A DNA stretch of 64,000 nt from Actinostola sp. cb2023 (Eukaryota; Cnidaria; Anthozoa; Actiniaria; Actinostolidae), in the NCBI GenBank assembly GCA_033675265.1, contig JAUJYZ010001547.1, positions 1 to 64,000 of the forward strand, written 5' to 3'. Position numbers and translations under genes: made by a program. The notes below the pieces were generated by a model. That model was given only the letters and a program-made list of their open reading frames with translations. It made no database searches and had not been told where the DNA came from. Position 1 is the first letter of the stretch; each line of letters starts with the position of its first letter. This document shows positions 21,615-32,351 of this stretch, piece after piece.

Positions 21615-23275
21615 TTAAAGCATGTCCCAATGTAAAGACTAGAGACACTATAATCAACATAGAAGAAAGGCTGGCGGTCACGTTTGAAATATTACTTCTC
21701 AAAGTCGTTAATAATTTATGAAATGACGACAAAACAAAACAAATTCACTCCCAAATGTGATCTTAATTAGCATACAATTTGATCAACTTTAACTTTTAAA
21801 CAGTTTGAATTTCTCCAAGATTTATTCATGAATAGAGAAGCTGCCCTCGTCTTTTAAACCACTTCTCGATGTTTTCGGTGTTTTGAAATCGGAGGAAGAA
21901 CTCGGACTTTCTCGTGTTTGATAATATAACTTCTCGAACTCATTAATAATTCACTAAGGACAAAACAATGGAAATCGGCTCCGCTGCGTAGGAGGTCTGA
22001 AAATATGATCTTAATTATTAACATGCAATTTGGTCAACTTTGAATTTCTCCAACAATTATTCATGATTAGAGAAATGAGCTGCACCTCGTCTTTTCAACC
22101 ACTTCTCGGTGATTTGAAATCGGAGGAAGAACTCAGACTTTCTCGTTGACATAACCCAAATTCAAGGGGGGACAGTACGTATTTAAAAGCAAAAAGTAAA
22201 TGAAAATAGTACAGTTCTCAGTACATTTTGGTCTATTTTTCGCCTTGCTAGGGGGGAGCAACTGCCCCCCCTGTCCCTGTGCTGCTGTGTACGGCCCTGG
22301 TTGATATACATGTATTATATTACTTCTAAAAGTTCGCAAGTTTATGTTTCATCGGTGCCATTATTGTGATTGAGTAATGACGTCGTGAAATTTATAGTCT
22401 TTTTAAAAACTTTAAAAACGACTTATAGCACCCTGTATCTAGTAGGCCTACGAAATGGCGAAGAAAACCTATCACTGTGTTTTCGAATCGAAACGAATAA
22501 TAAATTTGATCATTTTGTTCTGCACATGGTTGTTTCATCTCTGAGACCTGTTATTGTTTTCAGCATCTCCGGCTTACTTTCAAAGCAATTCAAGCGATAA
22601 GGCGACCAAAAAGTAACCCGTATTTAACATGGTTCGTATATTTGGATCATTCTTGTTAGATTCCTTGCGTTACAGGTTTATTGATGGCATGTATCTCAGT
22701 TGCAACTTTTCCATTTTGTTACGCATATCCTACATCGATAGGACTGTAGGTATAGCTAGTTAGTACTAAAGATAGTAACCATGTCTGGAACGGGAGTTCG
22801 TTGTAGCCGATCAAACATCGGTAGGTAAGACATTATATAATATATTATATAATTTACCCTATTTTTCACTTACTTTATTTTCGGATCAGGTTCATGTAGT
22901 TTCCAATGAGAAGTCGCTCAAGAACTGCCGTCTGTTCTTAAAAATCCAGAGCAAACAAAAACATCACATGATGTTCGTAATCAGCACATGATTCGACAAC
23001 CATCATCTGCTCCAAACATCAACAATGTTATCATTTAATTATAAGTGTCTCAAGCAAGAGTATTGAATTATTGAAGAGGTTTTTGATTCGCACAAATTCC
23101 TACGAAAAAAAGGTTGAGGACAAAGTGACGGAATTTCTTTGAAAACAAAGCAAAATGTAGCAAAAAAATAAAATAAAAATTTTACTATTATCACTAGGGA
23201 AATCAGAATACAAAGCCTAAAATCCAGCTTATTACATATTCCTACATTCCAAGCGTGGTCCACGGGATATATTAC
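21615..23275. repeat. Dispersed repeat family R, copy 2
   Basis: Nearly the same order of sub-blocks as copy 1 but with an internal deletion: the stretch around 20400-20990 is missing, the join being near 22735. The two copies stand head to tail, suggesting tandem duplication. CCAGAGCAAACAAAAACATC is present near 22945. 23276-23433 holds no recognisable gene. Confidence 0.75.
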
Positions 23276-23433
23276 ATCACCCAGTGTGCACCGCTCCCTA
23301 TAAATACGCCTACTTTCATAGATTTATTCTAGTTTAGCTCTTTTTCCAAAAGACGTACAGAAGCGAACGAAAACTTCTTTAGCAGTCACAAAGTTCATCG
23401 CTGCGCCTACCGCCTCTGGATTCCGTCGAAGGT

Positions 23434-23819
23434 TGTTGTGTTCGACATTTATTTACTTCATAATTGTATTTTTACTTGGATTAGTCATTACGTAAGCCGA
23501 GCACTTCCGGTGAAACACTATACATTAGCGTCCCTTTGAAAACGTGGTTTGGAGTGCTCAGAGTGTGTAAGACCATAAGATGTAAGTCACTATAATCTAG
23601 CTATTCCGTCATTGTATTTCGCACAATTTACTTGTTTCATATAACTTCCGTTCCTCGCCTAATTTGTCATTTATATCTTGATTGTATCTTAGTTTTCACC
23701 GCGTTAATATATGTCAATAAAGACCTCACTGTACTTGTGGAGCGTTGGAATTTGTATATTTCGTGGTTGGCACTAGTGTCCTCTAGTCTTCAATCCTAAC
23801 GTCACTCGAGGACACAACA
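23434..23819 (+). repeat. BEL 5' LTR (386 bp)
   Basis: Carries TGTCAATAAAG, a likely polyadenylation signal context, at about 23712. It is identical in length to the 3' LTR. Confidence 0.95.
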
Positions 23820-24124
23820 GTGAAAAATCTTTTGGCGATCGGTTGGAGTTTCCACGAAGAAAGTCATCGTTGAAATCGAGATCCGTAACTTTATCGCACC
23901 GGTAAAGACATCAAACATCGCACTGAAACTCGTCCAAAACAATCCAAGGTCAGCGATTATATCTCCTACTTCCCTCTTGGTTTGCTTGTGCTCTATGTTG
24001 CTATAGTTTAGTCGTAAAGATACTTGAAAAATCGAACGCTTCTAAACCAAATCCTTGACCATCCATGTTGTGGGATCCCTGTGGTACGCTGAGCCTACAG
24101 TAAAACATTACAGCGGACGCCCAA

Positions 24125-25240
24125 ATGGAAGTCGACGAAAAACGCCAACGTTCTCTTTCGCGAAAGGCGCTTCAAAATGAAATCGAAAACAAAAGAAAGG
24201 AACTCGGCAGTGACGCTAACGTATTACAAAACGCCTTCGACAACGCGCTGGGAAAAGAAGAACACGACGACTTACGACTCTTACAAGACGCAACAGAGAA
24301 ATATAAAGAAACTCTTCTACAGCTAACAGAATTGTACCAACACGATAAATGGGGAGACTATGAGGAAGAAGCGAAATTGACGATGGAGTATAGCCGCCTA
24401 GAACGCGCACATGGAGTAATAACACAAGCCAGAGACAGCCAAGATCACGACAGAAGGTCACACACATCACGGCAATCTCGCCACTCATCAATTTCCCACT
24501 CGTCTTGCCGCTCGTCAGCGAGTTCGGCTAGAAGAAGGGCTTTAACGGAAGCCTCGGCAGCAAAGAAGCAAGCCGAATTCGACAAACTCATCGCAGAGAA
24601 GGAACGAACCCGACGGTTACGAGAAGCAGAAGAGTATCGTAAGAAAGAAGAGCGTCAGGCTCAACACGATCTCGACATGGCGTTACTGACAGCAGACCGT
24701 GCCAAAGCCATCGCCGATGCTAGAGTTGAGGCCATAGAAAGGTGCATAAATGAAGAGTTAGATATAGAGAACGAACAAGACCTGGGAACAACTAACAATC
24801 AACGGTTAGAACTTAGCGACGAACAAGTAAAGAGGAATGCTGAAGAGCGTGTTAGAAGCTGGGTTGACACCCATCCCAACACGTTGCCAACGCCTAACCC
24901 GACGCACCACCTTCCTAGTCTTCCCGTCGCAGCATCAACGCCCAAACAAGACCATACCATCGGGCTACTAGAAAGCTTCACCGCAACAAACCAGCGCCTC
25001 GTGTCTGGACTGTCCAAACAAAGCCTTCCCAAGTGCCACCCGGACATCTTCGATGGTGAAGTCACCCTCTTCCATCCGTGGAAAAGGTCGTTTAAAGCCA
25101 TGATCGAGGACGCGGACGTCACGCCCGCTCAAGAAATGAATTATCTGAGGAACTTCACCAACGGTGAAGTTCAAAACGTGGTAGACAACTTCAGACGAAG
25201 ACACCACTCCGACCTTTCAGTTGTTCTTCAACAACTGTGA
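24125..25240 (+). pseudogene. gag: BEL Gag, N-terminal part, ended by a premature TGA
   Basis: The ATG at 24125 follows a 300-bp leader after the LTR. Residues 1-230 are highly charged and probably coiled-coil, with an Arg/Ser-rich patch near 115-140 (SRQSRHSSISHSS). Around 300-371 lies a DUF1759-like Gag segment (FDGEVTLFHPWKRSF). Gag packages the element RNA in particles. TGA at 25238-25240 stops the frame, while the same frame continues with Gag-like sequence (SELEKRFG) for another 200 bases. The stop lies in a TGATCG context consistent with CpG decay. Confidence 0.88.
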
Positions 25241-27591
25241 TCGGAGCTGGAAAAGCGCTTCGGCAACACCGCCGCCATTACCAATGTACTGATACAACGC
25301 CTTTCACAGAAGGCCGAGTTCGACGAGAAAGACCTCCGCGGGTTACAGACCTTCGCAGACCTGTGTGGAGACGTCGACAGTCAACTTGACTATCTACCGG
25401 GACTTTCGTGTCTTAACTACCCGAACGTGATACGACCGGTGGTGGAAACATTGCCCGCTTTTTACGATCGAAATGGGAGAAGGAAATTGTCGCATGGGCG
25501 GCAAAGCACCACGACGCCTACCCAGACTTCCACAGGTTCGCCTCCATGGTGCAACAACAAGCCAGTCAAAAGAATTATCCGAACGTCCAAGCCAGCGGAG
25601 TCCAACCCCTAAATCAGGGGGAGAAATCGAGTAGGAAAGCCGTAAGAGAAGAGCACACAAGACGAGTCCTGAAGACCAGTAGCGGAGATGAAGAGAATCG
25701 ATGCAAGTTCCACGACCGCACTGGTCACACGCTGTCAGAATGCAAGGCCTTCGACGCGAAAACTATGGAGGAAAAGACGGAGTGGATCCTCAAGGAAATA
25801 CTCTGCTTTCGCTGCTGCGAAACAGGGCATGTTGCCAAAGAGTGCAAGGTCGAGGTCACCTGTACTAAGTGCGGCAGCGACCGCCATCCTGCCTTCCTTC
25901 ATAAAGAGAAGAACGAAGAGGAGCTAAAGTCTAACTGTACTTCCGTATGTCAAAGAGGAGGTACATCTTGCAGTAAGATATTGCTGGTCGATGTGTTCCA
26001 TCAAGAGCGTCCACACGATCGTCATCGAGTCTACGCAATCATCGATGATCAAAGTAACGCATCTATGATCGCGCCGGAACTGGTGAACAAGCTGAAAATA
26101 AGCGGTCCTTCAGAAAAGTACCTACTGTCAACATGCAGCGGTGAGAAGATGGTCAACTACGGTCGCCGCGTCGCTGGGATAATGATCGATGCCAACGGAA
26201 AATCATCCAAATTGCCTACTCTGGTCGAGAGCTCACATATTCCCCGCGACAAAGGTGAAATCCCCAACCCGGAAATCGCGAATCGATTTGACCACCTCAG
26301 AGGCATTGCAGAGGAGATACCACCCTTAGACAACCAAGCAGACGTTCAGTTACTTATTGGCAGAGACGTGCCCGAGCTGTTAAAGGTCAGAGCCTTTAAG
26401 AACGGCCCAAAGGGAGCCCCTTGGGCTCAAAAGCTAGACCTTGGCTGGACCATCTCAGGTCAAGTGTGTTTGAACCGCATCGGAGGCCCAGTTCATGTTT
26501 CCACCAAACACACCGCAGTATCTACGCCCGACGTCGCCAACGAAAACGTACAGCTAGAAGTGTTGCCATGCACAAACCACTTCCAAGTCAAAGAAAGCTT
26601 TGGCGAACACACAAGAAAGTCAATAGAAAACGACGTCTACCATACAACAGCATCTGACAATGAACCCAGCCACTCATCGGAGGACAGAAGGTTTTTAGAG
26701 ATAATGCAGAAAAACATTCATAAGAACGACAAGGGGAACTGGGTAATGCCTCTCCCTTTCCGTTCTGAAAACGTGAAAATGCCAAACAACAGAAATCAAG
26801 CAGAGAGTCGCCTTACCGGACTCCTGAAAATCCTTAAAAGGAAGCCACAGATGGAGAAAGACTATTTCGAGTTTATGGCAAAGATCTCCGAAAAGGGACA
26901 CGCAATACCGGCCCCTAATGCGCAGCTGAACCGCCACGAGAACAACGGAAACGTCTGGTACCTGCCACACTTCGGAGTCTACCACCCAAGAAAACCGACC
27001 CAGATCCGCGTCGTCTTCGACTCGTCGGCAGAGTTCAAGGGCGTTTCGCTGAACAAAGAGCTTCTAACAGGCCCAGACCTCACCAGCAGCCTATTTGGAG
27101 TACTCCTGCGTTTCCGTCACCACAACACAGCGGCGATGTGCGACGTGGAACAGATGTTTCACTCCTTCAAAGTCGACCAGAAACATCAAAACTTCCTACG
27201 TTTCCTCTGGTACAGAAACAACGACCCCCTAGAGGAGATCATCGTGTACCAAATGACAGTGCACCTCTTCGGTAATGGTCCGAGTCCAGCAGTGGCCACG
27301 TTCGGCCTACAGAAAACAGCGCTTGACGGCGAGGAGCATTACGGAGAAGAAACAAAGGAATTCATCCACAGGAACTTTTACGTAGACGACGGTCTAGTGT
27401 CACGTGCGACACCAGAGGAGACAATCACCTTGATCAAGAACGCACAAGCGGCGCTAGCCACGGCCAACATACGTCTCCACAAAGTGATTTCGAATTCAGT
27501 CGAAGTCATGGAAGCGCTACCAGCAGACGACAGAGCTAAAGACGTCAGAGATCTAGACCTACGTAAAGAAGCACTTCCCACTCAACGCTGA
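25241..27591 (+). pseudogene. pol: BEL Gag end, zinc knuckles, protease and reverse transcriptase
   Basis: The Gag frame resumes after the TGA and then moves by one base at a short T run near 25457-25461. From there the frame runs to 27591. CCHC-type motifs (CKFHDRTGHTLSEC; CFRCCETGHVAKEC; CTKCGSDRHP) are followed by an A17-like aspartic protease (YAIIDDQSNASM). The RT has VVFDSSAEFKGVSLN, DVEQMFHSFKV and catalytic NFYVDDGLVS. These enzymes mature the particle and copy RNA to DNA. A TGA at 27589-27591 interrupts the polyprotein between RT and RNase H. Confidence 0.9.
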
Positions 27592-30078
27592 CTAGGCGTC
27601 CAGTGGAACCTACAAGAAGACAAGTTCACCTTCAAGGTATCAACCCCAGACAAGCCGTTCACCCGAAGAGGAGTCCTTTCAGTGGTCAACTCCATCTACG
27701 ACCCCATGGGACTGGCAGTTCCGGTTACTCTGAGAGGCAAGCTCCTCCTCCAGAAACTCGTCAGCATGGGAAAGACACGAAACGGCGACAATCTCGGCTG
27801 GGACGATCCGCTACCCGATGATCTAATGCGGCAATGGAAACAATGGAAAGACGCCTTACCGAACCTTCAGAATGCATCACTCCCGCGTTGCCTCCACCCA
27901 AGAGACTTTGGCCCAATCACACGAGCCGAAGTTCATGCCTTTTCAGACGCCAGCGAAGACGCAATTGGTGTAGCTGTCTATCTGCGTTTGATCAACCACA
28001 ACAACGATGTACACGTGAGCTTTCTCTTTGGACAGTCAAAGGTCGCTCCAATCAAGACAACAAGCATCCCTCGTCTAGAGCTGTGTGGCGCCGTACTCGT
28101 CGTACAAGCTGTCAGGAGGATTTTGTCCGAAATCGACCTCGAAATTCATGAAGTTACCTTCTACACGGATTCCAAAGTCGTCCTGGGATATATTCATAAC
28201 GAAAGCAGGAGATTCTACACCTACGTAGCCAACAGAGTTCAGATCATACGAAGTGTCTCAAAACCCGACCAGTGGAAGTTCGTTGAAACTACCAACAACC
28301 CTGCAGATCTTGCTACTCGAGGTATCGACGCAAGCAGACTAAAAGAAACCCAGTGGCTCGAGGGACCAGACTTCCTGAAACAAGCCCACCCGACAGTGTC
28401 TGCAGGTGAAGAAGTATCCCTAAACGAGGAAGACCCAGAATTGAGGAAAGTCAACGTCAAGGCCACAAACGTTACTACAGATCTGAGCACGTCTAGGCTT
28501 TCCCGGTTTTCTACCTGGGCGTCTCTTCGCCGAGCCGTAGCGACACTGGTAGCAAAGGCAAGAGAGATAAACGGTGGCCGCCACAAAGACCCAGATATGA
28601 AAAATAGAGACGGTCCTCCACTTCCAACATCAAAGGAACTCGAAAAAGCTACCATAGTCGTCCTAAAGATCGTCCAGACTGAAGTGTTCTCAGGAGAGAT
28701 CAAGCTACTCAGCACTCTAACGGACCAAGACCACGCCAACCGGGAAAGCGCTAGAAGAAAGAAGAATACACTAAAGAAGTCTTGCCTCTACGGTCTAGAC
28801 CCCTTCATCGATGAAGATGGCGTTCTACGAGTCGGTGGAAGGCTACGACGCTCGTCACTAGAATTTACAGAGAAACATCCTGCAATCCTCCCTAAAGGTC
28901 ATCACTTGTCGGAGTTATTGATCCGCCACTATCACGAAACTACCTACCATCAAGGCAGGCAGATCACACACGGAGCTGTGCGTCAAGCGGGATACTGGGT
29001 TATCTCAGGACACGGAGCTGTCACAAAGGTCCTCAACGCATGCGTAACTTGTAAGAAATCAAGAGGAATGTTAATGACACAGCATATGGCAGATCTACCG
29101 AAAGACCGCACAGAACCAAGTCCACCCTTCACGAACGTAGGAATCGACGTCTTTGGCCCATGGTACGTACGCACCCGCAAACTCCGTGGAGGCGCAGCAA
29201 ACTCCAAACGTTGGGGACTGGTGCTTACTTGCCTCAGCACTCGAGCCATCCATATAGAGCTCCTAGAGTCTATGGATGCCAGCTCGTTCATCTGCGCGCT
29301 TCGTAGATTCTTCGCCATACGAGGACCTGCCACAAGAATCAAATGTGATAGAGGGACCAACTTTGTCGGCGGCAAGTCAGAACTGGAACAATCCTTGACA
29401 GAGACCGATCAACAGAAGATCCAACGGTACTCAACGGAACAAGGCTGCGAGTGGATCTTCAACCCGTCCCATGCTTCGCACTTCGGTGGAGTGTGGGAAC
29501 GCCAAATCCGCACTATACGGAGCATCTTAGATGCCATGCTTACACAGATCGGAAGTTCTCAACTAACCCACGAACTGCTGTCTACCTTGATGGCAGAGGT
29601 AACCGGCATAGTCAACTCTCGGCCCATAGCAGCTGTTCCATCCGACGCAGATGAAGTCCAGCCGCTGTCCCCATCGATGCTGCTCACAGCAAAGGAGCGT
29701 CCTCTCACTCCTCCCCCTGGAGACTTCGTCCCAGAAGATCTGTACGCGAGAAGGAGATGGAGAAGAGTCCAATACTTGGCAGACCAGTTTTGGACCAGAT
29801 GGAAACGAGAGTACTTACAGAACCTACAACGACGTGCGAAATGGCAAGAACTCCAACCTAACCTAGCAGTTGGAGACATTGTACTTGTCAAGAACGAGGA
29901 AACCCGCCGCAACAACTGGCCCCTCGGCAAAGTCACCAAGGCAATCAGGAGTGAAGACGGAGCAGTAAGGAAAGCAGAGGTCTTCACAACACACGCTGGA
30001 AAGGGAGGCAAAACCTTGTTTCGACCCATCAGCCAACTCGTGTTTGTGATGTCGACGAAGAAAGACAACAAAGCCTGA
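27592..30078 (+). pseudogene. pol: BEL RNase H, integrase and DUF5641-like tail
   Basis: The same frame as the RT continues after the TGA to a stop at 30078. RNase H is seen as AEVHAFSDASEDAIGVAVY with FYTDSKVVLGYI and NPADLATRG. Integrase follows with an HHCC finger (HYHETTYHQGR, ACVTCKKSRG) and DDE residues in GIDVFGPW, KCDRGTNFVGG and GGVWERQIR. The end (RRRWRRVQYLADQFWTRW, VGDIVLVKNEE, LGKVTKA) matches the DUF5641 region typical of BEL integrases. All motifs are intact, so loss of function comes from the stops and the shift upstream. Confidence 0.92.
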
Positions 30079-30192
30079 ACGACGCAAGGAAGAACACTTA
30101 CTAGAACTTTAGTTTCAGTTATTTTCGTCAGTTTTCGTAACCAGTTTCTAACCATAGTTTAGTAGCAAGGAACCGTGTCCTTGGGCGAGGAG

Positions 30193-30578
30193 TGTTGTGT
30201 TCGACATTTATTTACTTCATAATTGTATTTTTACTTGGATTAGTCATTACGTAAGCCGAGCACTTCCGGTGAAACACTATACATTAGCGTCCCTTTGAAA
30301 ACGTGGTTTGGAGTGCTCAGAGTGTGTAAGACCATAAGATGTAAGTCACTGTAATCTAGCTATTCCGTCATTGTATTTTGCACTATTTGCTTGTTTCATA
30401 TAACTTCCGTTCCTCGCCTAATTTGTCATTTATATCTTGATTGTATCTTAGTTTTCACCGCATTAATATATGTCAATAAAGTCCTCACTGTACTTGTGGA
30501 GCGTTGGAATTTGTATATTTCGTGGTTGGCACTAGTGTCCTCTAGTCTTCAATCCTAACGTCACTCGGGGACACAACA
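30193..30578 (+). repeat. BEL 3' LTR (386 bp)
   Basis: Differs from the 5' LTR by single bases only. It ends ACACAACA and is followed without a gap by the inverted-repeat element at 30579. Confidence 0.95.
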
Positions 30579-30930
30579 CCGGGGAGGGACAGAGGTACAT
30601 TTGACACTTGAATACAATTTCCGTACCCTCCCGTGAGGATTGCAACCATATCTTGTCAGAGATTATAACAAAATATATTCTTCGAAATCGTGTTGATTTT
30701 CAATACCCCATTTGGAATTTGCTCCAAAGGCCTTTTCCTTGAAATCAGAAGCATTAATTTGACAGAAGAAATACTGTAATCTATGATAGAACGAAATTTT
30801 ATTCAAGTGCATGTCAACTTGATTAGATTCTTATATACTGCACATTCGTATTTTGAACGAGCTTCACGCTCCTGGACGACACGTGTTGAAATAAACTATT
30901 GTATTGTATTGTACCTCTGTCCCTCCCCGG
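30579..30930. mobile_element. 352-bp element with 22-bp terminal inverted repeats
   Basis: CCGGGGAGGGACAGAGGTAC at the left is inverted as GTACCTCTGTCCCTCCCCGG at the right. The inversion extends three bases outward into the BEL LTR end (ACA against TGT). The interior has no ORF of note. It is probably a MITE; no clear target duplicate is visible because the left side is the LTR. Confidence 0.75.
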
Positions 30931-31914
30931 TGTGTGCATTTTTTGTACGGCCGTTCAAAATCCGTGTCAGACTTGAAGGTACAGAGGTTCATGTTGCCGA
31001 TGAAAGTCACAAAAACCTTGCTCTTGGATGCAGATAGCGATGAGTAAGAGAAGGAAATGGCAGTGTGATTTATCGGACTTGTATTGGACTACAGTTTACC
31101 GAAAGAAACTTTGGCGTTATGTCTAGTTTCGAGAGATTTACGAGCATTTGAGTGGGACCATGTGAGTTCGCTGGCGGCCATGAGTGACCTACCTTCTATA
31201 TTTTCTTACTGGTAGGGAATTTTTTTTTTTAAACCGCCGTAACTCTCTCAATTTCTAGCGGAATGGCCTAGAAATTCCTACAGAGGTAAAGGACAACACA
31301 AGGAACAAGTATGAGTCGAATAAAGGCAAACGATTTTTTATTTATTTATTCAAGTACACCAGAACAAGAAAGCCTATACATTTACTGTATTTACGCCACT
31401 GATACTGAGCTTGGGCTACCTGTGCTACAACGTGAAATGCCTGTGTTTGACGTTGTAAAGAGAACGAGAACGTCAGTTCGTTATTTGTGCAGACAGCAAA
31501 TGTTTTCAGTCAAACGGATCACAAAAAGACGATGTCATTCGTGAAAGGAGGCGCAAATTTAGTGAAAACGTGGAAAATGAAAAAATTATGAAAAGAATAA
31601 ACAACAAAACACTTTATTCGAACTTCGTCGTCCTCGACGTCGTCGTCCCGTTGCGTAAGGTCCCTAATCATAATTATTTCATTGTATTTAAATATTATCT
31701 TGTAAAAAAAAATGAAACGAAATAGGTATGCGCATATAATTAGATACATTTTTTTCCACGTTTTGAGCGAATTAGTTTTTTTAACACTTTTATTTTCAAC
31801 AGCCTCAACAACAGCTAGTTTATTTGTAAGCTAGAAAAGAAGGAACCGCGAACGAAAATGCTATAGGTATACGTAGGATCTGTAAAAGATCTAATCAGCT
31901 ATACATATGGCAAA
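30931..31914. other. Intergenic; part of the duplicated block
   Basis: From about 31420 to 31735 the sequence matches 53990-54290 (GAAATGCCTGTGTTTGACGT, CGTCAGTTCGTTATTTGTGC). Only short ORFs without known domains occur. From 31735 on the two copies diverge because copy 2 lacks the ribozyme element and the LINE end. Confidence 0.6.
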
Positions 31915-32008
31915 CATGAAATCCAAGAAAGGCTGATACTACGTAGAAATAAAAAGCTTAACACAACACCAACATGACCAGTAGAGCAAGAGAGAGCCAG
32001 GATCGGCA

Positions 32009-32052
32009 ACCGTAGACAGCTGTTTCGTTCTTTTGGAACTCATAAGTACGGT
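32009..32052 (-). ncRNA. Degenerate type I hammerhead ribozyme
   Basis: On the minus strand: stem I ACCGTA (32052-32047) pairs with TACGGT (32014-32009); stem II GTTC/GAAC is perfect with a CAAAA loop; GAAA is present at 32026-32023; the cleavage triplet GTC ends at 32015. The first core segment reads CTTATGA instead of CTGATGA, changing the invariant G5 to U, which should abolish cleavage. Confidence 0.75.
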
Positions 32053-32190
32053 GTAGCGAGAGCAACAAACACCAACTTAGAAAGCCAATGTATGTTACTT
32101 GCGCATCGACTCTGAAACTCAATCAGCTCAAATTTAGAATCCCACCGATTGGCTCACACCACAACACGTGCGGTAATATGGTCCAAAGGG

Positions 32191-32232
32191 CCGTACTGAT
32201 GAGTCCCAAAAGGATGAAACAGCTGTCTACGG
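32191..32232 (+). ncRNA. Type I hammerhead ribozyme with intact core
   Basis: Stem I CCGTA (32191-32195) pairs with TACGG (32228-32232), extendable by two G-U pairs. The core CTGATGA is at 32196-32202. Stem II GTCC/GGAT (203-206 and 212-215 after 32000) closes a CAAAA loop. GAAA is at 32216-32219. A very short stem III (C with G around AGCT) leads to the GTC cleavage triplet at 32225-32227. All invariant residues are present. Minimal stem III type I hammerheads are known from Penelope-like elements and retrozymes of animals. Self-cleavage is inferred. Confidence 0.82.
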
Positions 32233-32351
32233 TTGCAGATCCTGGCTCTCTCTTACTCTATCATGTTGATGTAGTGTTAAAAAGCATTTTATTTCTACGT
32301 AGTATCAGCCTTTCTTGAATTTCATTATTTTTAAGTAAGGATTGAAACGTA

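Larger units (their letters stand above)
23434..30578 (+). mobile_element. BEL/Pao LTR retrotransposon, nearly complete
   Basis: Two 386-bp LTRs with TGTTGTGT...ACACAACA ends bound gag and pol. By eye the LTRs differ at about seven positions, so the insertion is fairly young. A purine tract GGGCGAGGAG precedes the 3' LTR. The coding region has two in-frame TGA codons and one frameshift. No target duplicate is visible: the left flank ends GAAGGT and the right flank begins CCGGGG. Confidence 0.95.
31915..32330. repeat. Inverted-repeat element carrying two hammerhead ribozymes
   Basis: Arms of about 135 bp (31915-32053 and 32190-32330) share ATTTCTACGTAGTATCAGCC, AGAGAGAGCCAGGATC and ACCGTAGACAGCTGTTTC in opposite orientation. 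About 136 bp of unique sequence separates them. Each arm has a hammerhead motif at its inner end and about 95 bp of shared downstream sequence. Confidence 0.85.

Noticed and set aside
23820..23850. BEL primer-binding site for a named tRNA
   Set aside because: A TTTTGGCGATCGG stretch is present shortly after the LTR, but I could not match it reliably to a tRNA 3' end.
24216..30155. Minus-strand ORFs opposite the BEL element
   Set aside because: Shadows of the coding frames with no domain of their own.
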